Under the pieces are notes generated by a model. That model was not told the origin of the DNA, did not search any database, and saw only the letters and a program-made list of their open reading frames with translations. From positions 332,634,592 through 332,698,591 of the forward strand of contig NC_073693.1 in assembly GCF_029784155.1 (NCBI RefSeq): a DNA stretch of 64,000 nt, given 5' to 3'. The stretch comes from Uranotaenia lowii. Lineage: Eukaryota > Arthropoda > Insecta > Diptera > Culicidae. Made by a program: the position numbers and the translations under genes. How positions within the stretch are numbered: position 1 is the stretch's first letter; each line of letters begins with the position of its first letter. Shown here piece by piece: positions 12,101 through 23,028 of this stretch.

Positions 12101-12164
12101 TTTTAGGAATTATGTTCGTCAAGTTATGTCGTAAGACGGAATACTATGTAAATAAATAAAATAA
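9139..12164 (+). mobile_element. RTE-clade non-LTR retrotransposon, copy 1 (5' UTR truncated)
   Basis: A 3.0-kb insertion bounded by a 16-bp target duplication. It starts within the region that in copy 2 (55206-58569) lies just upstream of ORF2, so it lacks the roughly 340-bp 5' leader. It retains the complete open ORF2 and the short 3' tail (TATGTAAATAAATAAAATAA). The two copies are nearly identical. The clade call rests on the single long APE-endonuclease plus RT ORF, the FADDID motif and the short A/T tail; this clade is known to be widespread in insects. Confidence 0.93.
9150..12134 (+). CDS. RTE ORF2: APE endonuclease-reverse transcriptase (copy 1)
   Basis: This is the protein that nicks target DNA and reverse transcribes the element RNA by target-primed reverse transcription. 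Counting from the Gly-Ser-Thr-His-Val stretch at 9261, the APE-type endonuclease occupies about residues 1-230: DIVALQEV near 18-25, IGDFNA near 127, and SDHYLV near 220. The reverse transcriptase spans about 430-800: HQAGFMEGRSTTDQ, LFIDFKAAYD, GLRQGDGLS and the catalytic FADDIDIVG near 691. A C-terminal region of about 150 residues follows. The frame is open from 9150, after an in-frame TAA at 9147, but contains no ATG upstream of the endonuclease. The start is therefore uncertain, and initiation may be non-AUG or follow the overlapping small ORF beginning ATGGAAATCGGC. It has no internal stop. Similar proteins are often mislabelled as craniofacial development protein 2-like host genes. Confidence 0.92.
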   Translation, partial: ATNNEQQISDGNRQRPTRRKGTSDWKLGTWNCRSLNFVGSTHVLSNELKSRKFDIVALQEVCWKGSTARTYPDGRAIYQSCGNTHELGTAFIVMGKMQKRVIGWWPINSRMCRLRIKGRFFNISIINVHSPHLGSTGDDKDEFYAQLEREYDRCPKHDIKIVIGDFNAQVVQEEEFKPTIGRFSAHQLTNENGLRLIDFAASKRMAVRSTFFQHRLPHKYTWRSPYQTQSQIDHVLIDSRHFSDIIDVRSCRGANIESDHYLVMVKMRPKLSVVNNTRNRRPPRLNIARLKQPEVAADYAQSVEAALPAEGELDEAPLEDCWDTIKTAINSAAENVIGNVERSRRNDWFDEECRRVMDEEKAARAAVVQRGTRRNVENHRQRKRQRVRLFQEKKRRLEEEELEELEQLHRSQETRKFYQKLNASRKGFVPQAEMCRDKDGGILTDNREVIKRWKQHFDEHLNGAHAGDQDGGGTYIAGVANDEEEPLPTMSEVKEAIRQLNRNKSAGKDGIAAELIKMGPDKLADCLHRLIVRIWDIEQLPEEWKEGVICPIYKKGDKLDCENYRAITVLNAAYKVLSRILLRRLTPQANRFVGSHQAGFMEGRSTTDQIFTLRQILQKCREHQVPTHHLFIDFKAAYDTIDRNELWKIMDENGFSGKLIRLIKATMDGTQCCVRISGELSSSFESRRGLRQGDGLSCMMFNVALEGVIRRAVGEMRGTIFNRSSQLICFADDIDIVGRSSAAVEEIYRKLKREAGRIGLMINTSKTKYMLACGSETDRTRLSSNNKVTIDGDELEIVEDFVYLGSLVTADNDTSREIRRRIISGSRAYYGLHKQLRSRRLSPRTKCNLYMTLIRPVVLYGHETWILLEEDLRTLGVFERRVLRTIFGGVQENGVWRRRMNHELARLYGEPSIQKVVKAGRIRWAGHVARMPDDCPAKQVFATNPVGTRRAGAQRARWLDQVERDLANVGCPRNWRTVAMDRVNFRNYVRQVMS

Positions 12165-12180
12165 CATTTCGGTATATTAA
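12165..12180. repeat. Target-site duplication of RTE copy 1 (right)
   Basis: Exact second copy of the 16-mer at 9123-9138. Confidence 0.93.
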
Positions 12181-13312
12181 GAGAAAGTATTTAAAATTAC
12201 AAATCATTTTTGAGATTTTATATTTTTACTTTATTTCTCATGCGGAATTCGAACTAAAGAAAGTTTCATAATGTTGATCCAGAATTGAAAAATCTTAAAC
12301 AGTTTCATCATTTGCAATTTTCATTCAGATTCACAAGTGCAATTTCGAATAAGTAGCTGAAGAATGAATTAGCATTAAAAGTCAAAAATTCAGAATTAAA
12401 AAAAAAGTTCTGGTTGAAAATTCTGAACAAAATTTCCCTTTTTTTCTCAAAATTGTTGAAAATTATTATCTAGAGCTTAAATTTCAAAAAACCATTTTCA
12501 AATTCGCCATCTAGATTTCAAACTCATGTTCAAAAGGCAGTACTCAGAATCGGAATAAAAATTAAAAACTCAGATTCAACTCGAAGTTAAGTTTTAATAT
12601 CAAAATTATAATATTAATGTGAGCATTTCACTGAGGATTCAAATTACAGGCGATCGCAGTTTCAAAATTTTGATTCTGGATTCAAAATAAGAATTTTATA
12701 TTTAATCAGAGTCAATTTGGAAAACAAACCAGAAGATATCACAAATTTAAAATACAACTTTTAATTTTTTTCCACAGGATTATAATCACGAAATAAATTA
12801 TCGATGGTAATTTTTTGAGGCCAAGGAACTTGTATTTTATTTTCAAGTTAAAATTCAACTGAAAACATATTTTACAGGTTTTTTTGTTTAACATTATTTA
12901 TATTTCAGATTCTTCTTAAAAAAGGTTCAAATTAAAATCTTTAATTTTAATCAAGAAGAAAATAAATCTGATTTGAACCGCAAACTTAATCTCTTACTTT
13001 TATTTCTAAATATTTGATATTTTTTACCAATGCCTCAAATGATAATGCTTGAAAAAAATTGGCCTACTACTTTCTAATTTAAGTAAATATAAAAAGTTTT
13101 CTTTGAAATGAATCTTCAAATCCCTATTTTTTTTAACTTCTTGGCAAATCAGCAACTTCTAGATCTTGTTTTCGAAAATTAGAGTAAATTCCTCACTTTG
13201 AATGTAAAAAACTCAAACCCAAATAAAACAAAACTTTTTTTTTTCACTATTCCCTATGTATGCATTGTTCAAGCAAAAATGTTATAGGAAAAATTTTGTC
13301 ACCAACCCCCCC
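12181..13312. other. Unannotated AT-rich spacer
   Basis: Degenerate AATTCAGATTCAAA-like low-complexity sequence with no gene. It ends in a nine-C tract followed by ATGAG at the edge of a LINE fragment. Confidence 0.5.
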
Positions 13313-13315
13313 CCA

Positions 13316-14315
13316 TGAGCCGATTCTTCCTAGGGCCCTGCCCTCAGGGTAGTATACTTGGACCAATTTTATACAATATTTTTACTTCTGATCTTCCTGA
13401 TGTTCCAGAAGGAAAAGGTAGAGGATTATTTGCTGATGATACTTTGCTTTCAGCCAAAGGTCGAAATTTACGGGTGGTACGCAGTAGATTGCAACAAAAT
13501 TTTAATTCCTTTTTGAATTACTTGAAAAAGTGGAAAATGTCTCCTAACGCTTCCAAAACTCAACTTATTTTATTTCCCCATAAGCCAAGAGCAAATTTTT
13601 TAAAAACCTAATGAAAATCATTCCATAACTTTTAATGGGGTTTCCTTAGAATGGTCTGATCACGTGAAGTACTTGGGACTCACACTTGATCGGAATCTTA
13701 CTTTTAAAAATCACATTGAAGATATTCAATCTAAATGTAATAAATACACTAAATCTCTTTATTCTCTCATCAACAGGAAATCCCGACTGTGCCTCAAGAA
13801 TAAGATGCTTATTTATAAGCAAGTGTTCCAACCAGCGATAATGTATGAAGTTCCGATTTGGTCAAGCTGCTGCGCGACGAGGAAGAAAGCCATCCAGAGG
13901 ATTCAGAACAAGGTTCTGAAAATGATTTTGCGGCTTCCACCTTGGCACAGCACCGAAGATCTTCATCGGATTGCGGGCATTGAATCTATCGAAGAGATGG
14001 CCAACAACATCATCTCCAACTTCAGAGCAAATCGATGCAGTCTTCCATCGCAGAGATTCGTTCTCTTTATAATTAGTTTAATTTTAGGATAGTGTTTAGT
14101 TTTAAGTTTAAAATATTTTTGCCATTACAGGATGTTCTCCTATATTAAATACTTGATTGCGCTCAGCAAATTTAAATCATATAAATAATTTTTTATTATC
14201 TAGTTAACTATAGGGCTCTGAACAGTTCATTATTGAGCTGAACACCTAATTTAATGTAATAATGTAAATGTAATGATGAATTGATACAAATAAAGACATA
14301 TTTAAAAAAAAATGA
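13316..14315 (+). mobile_element. Jockey-like LINE, 5'-truncated remnant
   Basis: Roughly 1 kb of a non-LTR retrotransposon 3' end. It runs from the RT motif GPCPQGSILGP through FADDTLL to the end of the protein, then an AT-rich 3' UTR and a terminal A run (near 14306-14314). The 5' part, including endonuclease and RT fingers, is absent, as usual for abortive reverse transcription. A possible 4-bp ATGA duplication flanks it but is too short to be convincing. Confidence 0.85.
13327..14092 (+). pseudogene. LINE reverse-transcriptase C-terminal fragment, frameshifted
   Basis: Two plus-strand reading frames together cover the palm and thumb of a Jockey-like RT. The first (to 13611) has CPQGSILGPILYNIFTSDLP and the catalytic FADDTLL, and ends in KTQLILFPHKPRA before a stop. 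The second (13664-14092) resumes with MKYLGLTLDRNLTFKNHI and the thumb segment ending near RANRCSLPSQ. The change of frame and the missing N-terminal half show it is dead. It is not related to the nearby RTE. Confidence 0.85.
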
Positions 14316-16700
14316 ATCTAATGCACTGAAATTGATTGAAAAATTTGAAACTACTTTTTTGACATTAGTTTTCTAGTTTCAGGCAACAGAATTAAAAGAT
14401 TTAGATTAGTTCATGCATTGATAACAGAACTAGCCTATATCGAGAAGTAGGTTCACTAGTATTTAATTTTTATTCGTAGATAGATATAAGCAATGTAAGG
14501 TTACACGTATATTAATAGAACATAGTCGATTTTAAGTGTAAATGTTTGTGATTCCGTCCATTAACGTATTCACCAAAGGAACAAAATTAATTATTTTACC
14601 ACAAAAGGTTGTTTTTCTTTGAAATTATTTAAAAATCTTGCGTGACTTGATATAAAAACTCTATCTACTGAACTAATATCTTTCAACAAAAAAAGAGTAC
14701 AAATCTGGGAAAAATCTGGCCTTTCATCCTCGAAGTCCGAGTAACCAGACCGGCTTTTCAAAAAAATTTTCTTTCAATCTTAAGAATGTGAAAATAAAAA
14801 AAAATTCGGAAAGTTGAGTTGAGTTTTGGATTTTTAAAATTTTCTGTACTGGAAGGTATAAATAGATAATTTGGAAGACAGATCGTGAATAAATTGGGTA
14901 GATAGGTGACACTTTTCAACATACATAAACAAAACACGTTTTAAGTTAAGGAAAGGAATAAACTTTGCTCACTTCAAGTTTTCTGTGCCTCAGCCTAAGA
15001 AGGAAGCTGTTCGACTTATCCATCGGCTAGACCGGAAGAAGGGATCGGAAAGTGTTTGATCTCTCAGAAGGGACTATGTGACCGGTTGGTCGTCAACAGA
15101 GCTTACTTTCATCTCCGGCCTGTACTTTTGTGTCTCCTTTTCCAACTACTCAAAGACTGGTGGCCGTCATTGAAGTTGGGGGTGGCTGAGAACGAAATCA
15201 ACCGAAACTGTAGCAGCCGAGGAGCACCGTATCGGATTGGTCGGAGTTGCTAGATTTTGGCTGACTTTCTTCTGGTCCGGAAGATTTCAGACTGGAATAT
15301 ATCCCTGACAGTCCCGAGAGTATTATGAGATAATGGAAGCCATGGACAGGACGGGACAGGATGCACTTAAGCCCTGTGTGTTCGTCGTTCAATTCTGGCA
15401 GGACCAGTTCCGAGGGACACCGGAAAACGACAGCAAATGTGACGACAAGCAGGAAATAATTACAAATTCGGCCCTGGTGGCACGGTTGGGAAAATTCCTC
15501 CGGAGAAGATGTAATTATTTGAGTAAAACCTTTCCGGACTTGCCTCGGGGCTGTTCGTTGTTGTTTGGATGATGACATCATTCGGTCCCTGGTTGTTAAC
15601 TTTTGTGATTGTAGCTTCTTGTTTATGATTGTTTCATGCAGTTGAGAATGGAGATTTTCAGGTTTTGAGGCGATTTGGCTTAGTGGCTGTGCAAATTTTC
15701 CATATCTAGATTCCAATCTTTGTTGACAAACTTACTGCAAAGTGTCTCAGGGAGTTGTTCAAATACAATTGTGTCTTTTTGTTATCATGCTTGAGACTTT
15801 GGACGATTATTGGTCCTACAAATTTATTTCCCTAAATTTCCATCACACGAGAAAAATGTCGCTTTGTTCTAGCCAATTTGATTCATCGTGATTGCCAAAT
15901 CGAAAAAGCTTCGACCCATTTTTGAGAAGGGTAATAATCACATCCTTAACTCTTACCGGCATCCGCAGTATGTTAAGTCAAATTTCCCCACTCAGTCAGC
16001 TGGATGCTTTTCCCCGAAAAACTCCTACTGGTGTGGCGGCCCCAGAATGATGAAAATCGATAAATTTTCGTTCCGGTTTTCATTCGTCAGCGGTTTAGCA
16101 TTCCTCTCCCAAGCCTCAAACTCATCTCCAGCACCCAACGATTCTCATCCAATCCAGTCATAAAGAAAAACTGACAATGAATGAATGTGAAAGCTGAATG
16201 AAAGACTCCAGTTGTGTACCGTCACAGCATTCGTTCTAGTAGGAATTGCTACCAAACAGTCGACTTAGTCGGGCCGGAGTTTGTTTTCTCCAAAAATACC
16301 TATAGCCACCCGAAAAAGGCAACGTGCCTTCTGTGGAACTCTGCTGTTGTTGTTGTTGTTGTTCCGTTTCTGTTGCCGTTGCTGATGTTGTTTATACGTT
16401 CTTCAGTGTGCTGCTGTCATACCATCAAACTGAGGAGAAAAACTGCGAAATTGTTGATGCGCCTTCAAGTGTTTCCTTATACTTGCTTAATTTCGGTTAA
16501 GATTTACAACATTCACCATTCGAACTCAGGATATTTAAGATACAGGTTTGCGAGTTCAATTAATTTGTATACAAGTAATTTTAAATTATAAAACTCCAAC
16601 TAAAAAATACGAACTGCAAAAATAGCAATTAGATAATTCGATATCTGCCAAGGCCGGATTAAGAGTAGTATGTAAATATATAATTTTTCCTATTACGCAT
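14316..16700. other. Unannotated region
   Basis: About 2.4 kb without a recognisable gene. A minus-strand ORF of 172 codons (15198-15716) and plus-strand ORFs of 79-125 codons (15333-16591) show no family similarity and no convincing splice context. A short TTG/TGT microsatellite lies near 16345-16362. Composition between 15000 and 16450 is less AT-rich than around it, so unrecognised UTR or regulatory DNA is possible. Confidence 0.45.
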
Positions 16701-17120
16701 AGGGGAGAATGAGGGGATACTTGATCCTTTTTTCTTATTTTCATCCTATCTTTTTGAAAAAAAAAATTGCAGATTTCTGTCAAGTTTTTATGCCGCAAAA
16801 GTTGTATCGAAACATGAACTCGTAGATGAACTAGAAGCGTTTTCGTGAGACTAAAAAATTGTGATATTTTGATAGTTAAAGGAGACTTGATCTTTTATTC
16901 AGAGGGCACATTAACTTAGATTTTTTTTTAAGAAAATGCAGTAAATCAAAAACCATTTTTTTACTGTTTTTCAAATGACAGGTTTTTTTGACAGGTTTGA
17001 TGTTTTGTTCTATTTGGAAAATTTTTCTAGAACATTTGATCTATGTAAGACATTCCAGTTTCGAGATATACATAGCCTAGGAATCAAGTCATTCCAGGGA
17101 TCAAGTATCCTCTTTTTTCC
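16701..17120. mobile_element. Short TIR DNA element, GGGGAG-type ends (copy 3)
   Basis: The left end AGGGGAGAATGAGGGGATAC continues TTGATCC. The reverse complement of the right end, near 17097-17120, reads GGAAAAAAGAGGATACTTGA then TCCC. The shared GGATACTTGATCC core makes an imperfect TIR about 420 bp apart. It is probably a smaller relative of the elements at 3003 and 6781. Confidence 0.5.
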
Positions 17121-17964
17121 TTATTCCTTATTTCCAAATGTTAACTTTTTGTGAATTATTTTGTATAAATCGACGAAAAATTTAATTGCCTACAATCAAT
17201 CCCCTAGGACATGTTGCAGGCTTTATCAAAAAATCAATTTTTAGCTGTGACTCATTATAAAACCATTGATTGAAAAAAAACCTTTCCAAACAGCTAAAAA
17301 TTCAACTAATATTTAAAAGTGCTTGCTCAATGTGATGTTAGTTATTTTAGTGCTATTGAATATAAGATTTAATAATATTTCTTATTACAATAAACTTCTT
17401 TATGTTGATATGTTACGTTGAATTGATTCCAGTGTGTTAATCGACATTTACATTCGAACGCCCCTCAATATGTCGAAATACATCGACTGTTTCTCTCTCT
17501 GGTTTCCCGACTCACACTACTGACTCCCAGACCACCTGTCATGTTGGTGAAAAACCTTTAAAGTCAGTTCGCGTGCAGCCAGCTTACCGGTGATCAGGTG
17601 AAGTAGTTTAGTAAGTCATCGGTTCAGGTCACCGGAAAATCAGAGATTTCCACTGATAGTTTACGTTCGGTTTTCTCAATAGCGACTTTAAGGATTTTTT
17701 TTTTCAAATGAACACCTTTAAATAGAAAATAGCCCTAGTTTTGAGGAAACATCTGGTTGGTCCGATTCAGAAATGGCAACGAGTAATTTTTTTTTAAGTT
17801 AATTGAAAATTTTAATTAATGACTCTTGATGAATATGCGTTGTGATTACTTTATTTGAATAAAAGTGGAATAATTTGAAAATTGCTGGATGCCCACGTGT
17901 TCAGGAAATTTGACAAAAAAAAATGTTTTTAAAGTGAAAACGCCAGTGAAGACAAAGTTGCGTC
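17121..17964. other. Unannotated spacer
   Basis: AT-rich except 17430-17650, which has mixed composition. No gene or complete TE was recognised. Confidence 0.45.
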
Positions 17965-19930
17965 TTGATGATTTCGGTTCAGTTTGGCACATATCGGTCC
18001 AGAAAAGGCAAAGTTGCCAGTCGAGGACTTCGGTCCAGTTCAGGACTTCGGTCCAGCGTAGGACTTTGGTTCAGTTCAGTACTTCGGTCCAGTAAAGGCA
18101 ATGTTGCCAGTCGAGGACTTCGGTCTAGTTTAGTACTTCGGTCCAGTTTAGGACTTCAGTCCAGTAAAGGCAAAGCTGCCATTCGAGGACTTCGATCCAG
18201 TTCAAGACTTCGGTCCAGTAGAGGCAAAGTTGCCAGTCGAGGACTTTGGTCCAGTTCAGGACTTCAGTTCAGTTAAGGAATTCGGTCCAGTTTAGGACTT
18301 TGGTCCAGTTCAGGACTTCGATCCAGTAGAGGCGAAGTTGCCAGTCGAGGACTTTGGTCCAGTTAGGATTCGGTTCAGTTTAGGAGATCGGTCCAGTAGA
18401 GGCAAAGTTGCAAATCGATGACTTCGGTCCAGTTTTGGAGATCGGTCCAGTAAAGGCAATGTTGCCAGTCAAGGTCTTTGGTCCAGTTTCGGACTACGGT
18501 CCTTTGAAGGCAAAGAAGCTAGCAGGGAAATTCGGTCCAGTGGAGGCAAAGTTGCCAGTCGTGTACTTTGATCCAACTTAGGACTTTGGTCCAGTTCAGG
18601 ACTTAGGTCCAGTAAAGGCAAAGTTGCCAGTCGAGTACTTCGGTTCAGTTTAGGACTTCGGTTTAGTTTAGGACTTCGGTGCAGTTAAGGCATAGTTTCA
18701 GCCGAGGACTTCGGTCCAGTAAAGGCAAAGTTCCAGCCGAGGACTTCGGTTCAGGTTAGGACTTCGGACCAGTAGAGGCAAAGTTGCCAGTTGATGACTT
18801 CAGTCCAGTTTAGGATTTGGGTCCAGTGAAGGCAAAGTTCCAGTCAAGGACTTTGGTCCAGTTCAGGACTTCGGTTCAGTTTAGGATTTCGGTTCAGTTT
18901 AGCACTTCGATTTAATTAAGGACTTCTGTCCAGTATAGGCAAAGTTGCCAGTTTAGGACTTCAGTCCAGTTTAGGACTTCGGTTCAGTTTAGGAATTCGG
19001 TCTAGTTTAGGATTTCGGTCCAGTAAAGGCATAGTTGCCATATGTGGACTTCGGTCCACATGCGAAGTTGCCAATCGACGACTTAGGTCCAGTTCATGAC
19101 TTCGGTTCAGTTTAGGACTTTCGTCCAGTAGAGATAAAGTTGCTAGTTGATGACTTCGGTGCAGTTTAGGATTTCGGTCCAGTAGAGGCCAGTCGAGGAC
19201 TTTGGTCCAGTTTAGGACTTCGGTCTAGTAGTTGCCAGTCGAGGGCTTTGGTCCACTGGAGGCAAGGTTGTTAGTAGAGAAATTCGGTCCAGTGGAGGCA
19301 AAGTTGCCAGTCGAAGGCTTTGGTATTGTTCAGGACTTCGGTTCTGTTTACGACTTCGGTCCAGTAAAGCCAAAGTTTCAGTCAAGGATTCCGGTCCAGT
19401 TTAGGACTTCGGTGCAGTACAGGATTCAGGTTCAGTAAAGGCAAATATGCCAGCCGAGAACTTCGGTCATGTTCAGGACTTTGGTTTAGTTTTGGACTTC
19501 GGTCCAGTAGAATCAAAATTGTCAATAGAGGACTTCGGTCCAGTTTAGGACTTCGGCCCAGTAAAGGCAAAGTTCCAGCCGAGGACTTCGGTACAGTAGA
19601 GGCAAAACTGCCATTCGTGGAATTCGGTCCAGTGGAGGCAAAGTTGCCAGTCGAGGACTTCGGTCCAGCTTAAGACTTTGGTCCACTGAAGGCATCATTG
19701 TTAGTCTAGAACTTCGATTCAATTAAGACAGGGTTGCTAGTCGATGGCTTCGGTTCAGTGAAGGCAGCGTTGCCAGTTGGCGACTTCGATCCAGTCAGAG
19801 CAAAGTTGCCAGTCAAGGGATTATGTTCAGAAAAGGCAAAGTCGGTAGTCGGGAACTTCAGGTAAAGTGAAATCAAGTGAACTTTTGGAGCTTCCAGGCG
19901 AGGACGTCGATTCAGTTGAAACAAAGTCCA
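17965..19930. repeat. Minisatellite built on an 18-bp GGACTTCGGTCCAGTTTA unit
   Basis: About 1.95 kb of degenerate tandem repeats with two interspersed modules. One is GGACTTCGGTCCAGTTTA (18 bp, an inexact palindrome around TTCGG). The other is a longer module, AAAGGCAAAGTTGCCAGTCG followed by AG. Both are close to multiples of 3, so pieces read as DFGPVQ and AKLPVE on the plus strand, with TAG stops from GTTTAG. On the minus strand pieces read LDRSPK without stops. No intact ORF spans the array. It may be a true minisatellite or the relic of a repetitive coding sequence. Confidence 0.85.
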
Positions 19931-22273
19931 AAAAAAAAGTTCAGTTTAGGCCCAAACCGTTAGCTCAGTCTTACTTTTCAATACAAAATACGTCAGATTA
20001 CGACTTAAGTTCAGTTGAGAGAAGAATCGTCAGTTTATTTCAATTCAAGTTTGGCGAAGTATACAGCCGTTCTAAGCAAGATTGTCCCATGTGGAAAAAC
20101 GTGCAGACGAGAAAAACACGATTGAAATATCAGCTATATTTCAAATTTTTCTCTTAAACTAAAAATTCACCGACAGTTTTTTCGTAGTGAACAGTGAAAG
20201 TTAATCATTTTACAATGTTTTCTGCCAAAAAAATTACATTTCCTACGAAAAAAAACAGCCAAAAATGCTCCGTGTGACACTTTTGCGTAGAATCAGAACG
20301 CATGTCGATGCTAGTTCTACGAAAAACTGTCACACGGCTACAATTTTTCTATCATTTCAAAAGCTTGTGTAGTTTATTTTTTTTCCCAAAAACTCATGCT
20401 AAACCGTAATTTGAGAAATACGTTCCTCTTTGTTTATAAAAATGTAGAGTTGAGTATGGATCCTGTGAGTAGTGCCTACCGAAAAGTGTTTAGTGAAAAT
20501 TTCTCTGAATAAAACACTCTAGGCTTCTCGCTCCTCCTCTGCCCTCTATTTTAGTGTTCTTTTCAGTGGATAACATTAAATTCAACAGTTTGAACTCATC
20601 TTAAGACAATTTTTGGATAAAATTTGCATTTTTCATAGAATTTTCTCTAGTGTAACATTCTTGCGTAGAACTATCAACATAGAGACAACCACCTTGATGA
20701 AAATTTCGTATAAGTTCAGAACAAAATGTTTGTATTCGAAAGTTAACTCCAAAAGAGACCGTTTCCAGCAAAAAAGTGAAAATGACCCAAAAGTCACATG
20801 GGACATTCTTGCTTAGAACGGCAGTATACCATCATCGCTAAAATTAAGAACAGACGAGAAATCACCAGTACTGTGCGAATCTTTGCTAAGAATTTAGGTC
20901 CTGTTCAAGTGAGAGACGCCAGTTGAAATTTTCCTTGTTTGGGATAGATCGTTGCCTGAAAGCTTCGGTTTACCACTATTATTTTAACGTATTCTTATTA
21001 TTAAACTTGGCTGAGTTGATTCCAAAAACTGGCCTTGCTCTGGCGTGGGGTATTAGATCGAGTACCATATTTAATAAATAGCATAGTAGATCAGAGAGTA
21101 TCTTCAAATTGGATGTAAAGGACTCACAAAGGAACTCAAAAGTGGTCTTGCTTTACTTGTATAACATTTTGCTCTGATAAGACATATTTTCAAAAATTAT
21201 ATTTACTCTTTACAGGCATAGTTTATAGTACATCGCAAACTGAGAAATACTTTGTTTGAAAACCAGTGATAGATGGTCGATTGAAAAACTGAGTGAGTGG
21301 AGAACATCACCGTATTGGACAGATTTATCGGTTCCGATATTCCGCAAATTATAACGATAAAATTTAAAAAAATGGTAGTACACATATGATGTTTGCAATC
21401 ATGATTAAAATTGATCAAACTGAAGTAATTATTACTGTGTGGATAATTAATTTTAAATTGTTAAATAAGAAAATTTTTTTGTTGAAAACCGCGTAAGTGA
21501 AAAAACAATTTGGAAAGAACCATAAAATATCGTGAAGAGCGTGTTTACTAACGTGTGATCAATTTTTTATTTGTTTTTCTTTTACGGAAAAGAGGCAAAA
21601 TATTTTCTATTGGGCTCGAACTGTACATGTATTTCATTCTGTAATCATAATATTTTTTTCGTCCATACATCCGCAATGTTATAACTGACCATAAGCTAAA
21701 GTTACTTTGAAGGTTTTGATTAAAAAGAAAAAATCAATTCACACAACCAAAGGTGGATCCTTTTGAAAAATAGTCATAGCCACTTCTCTAAGGGTAAAGT
21801 TTTAGTTTGCCAAACTTTGTTAAACTATTTAGAAATCCTTCAATTGAATTACATATTCAGTAAGTTCATTTAAACGCAGACACGTTTTGCTATACATTCT
21901 GGGCAGATTGTACTAGCGATCAGCTGAATTGAGCATGGACCTCGGTACAGAAAAAATCCACCGACAACGAAAGAAAAGAGTGGCTCCTGAAACTTTGAAC
22001 TAATTCTAACGTCGTCGGATGAAAGGATTGGACAGGCAGCTAACGTAGTTTATCACATGCTCATTACACAAGCACTCCTTAAAGCGTGAATAAGAAAAGA
22101 TTGCTCCAGACTTCAAAAGCCAAGGTGGCTCCAGAGAGTGTTACTATGAGGAGTAAAGAAGAGTTCTGGAGTTTACTGTGGGGAAAATTCCAAAAATTGA
22201 GAATGCACGGGGTTTCTGAGGTCTACCGATTGAATAATAGTTCAAGCTATTGGCAGAGGTGAGTGGGACATTA
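19931..22273. other. Unannotated AT-rich region
   Basis: No gene or TE recognised. ORFs are under 100 codons and lack similarity. Confidence 0.45.
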
Positions 22274-23028
22274 GGCTTATTCGATTTGGGATCATTTTTG
22301 AAATTCTCAACCCCAGGAGTCTAAAAAGCCCTTTCTTGGTTCAAAACTCATCGATGATGTTTTGCAGTATTTTAAAGTAACGTTTACATGAATTAATTTC
22401 TACGTTTAGGTTTGTATGTGAAAAGTAAATATTTTGTTCTCGATATTCAAGATTAATTTTGTTTCTTCTGTGGAACCGAGCTTGTTCATGGTTTTAATGC
22501 CAATTTATAAATTCTTTAGTGAACATTTTTCGCTGAACAACTTGGTCCAGGACAGTACCTTCTTATCTGAAAGGCAAAAAAGAAAGAAGCTGTTGAATAG
22601 GAATATGTCATTTGGCATTGAAGAATAAACAATTCAATATGCATGCTGGTGCCTAGAAAGGTTTTGAGTAAGTTCATTTCTAACAATACTTCGTTAGGCA
22701 CCAGCAGTGATGACAGTTGAATTGATTGTTCTTCAATGCCAAAAGAGAAACCCCTATTCGAGAGCTCATAGTTAAACGGAAAATTTCCTTTGATGAATTT
22801 ATAATTTTACACAAAACAAACAATGAACAGCCTCAGTTCCACAGAGACAAAATTGATGTTTATTTATAGAACAAAATATTCACTTTTCCCCAAAAAATCC
22901 TTAACGTTAAAATTTACTAATATTTCTTTTAAATTCTGCAAAAAATCATGGTTTAGTTTTAAACCAAATCGAAGCTTTTCAGGGCTTGAGGTTTGGGAAA
23001 ATAAAAATGATCCCAAATCGAATCAGCC
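22274..23028. mobile_element. Fold-back TIR element with diverged arms
   Basis: The left end GGCTTATTCGATTTGGGATC (then ATTTTT) is mirrored by the reverse complement of the right end, GGCTGATTCGATTTGGGATC, with flanking TA at 22272-22273 and 23029-23030. Pairing continues through most of the element: for example TTCTGTGGAACCGAG against CTCAGTTCCACAGAG, and GCTGGTGCCTA at 22644 against TAGGCACCAGC at 22696. The loop is very short. No transposase is encoded. Confidence 0.7.

Noticed and set aside
9261..12134. Host gene of the craniofacial development protein 2-like type
   Set aside because: It has APE endonuclease plus RT motifs, target duplications, a tail and a second copy at 55.2-58.6 kb; it is a retrotransposon ORF.
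15198..15716. 172-codon minus-strand ORF as a gene
   Set aside because: No recognisable family and no supporting splice or promoter context; overlapping random ORFs of similar length exist on the plus strand.
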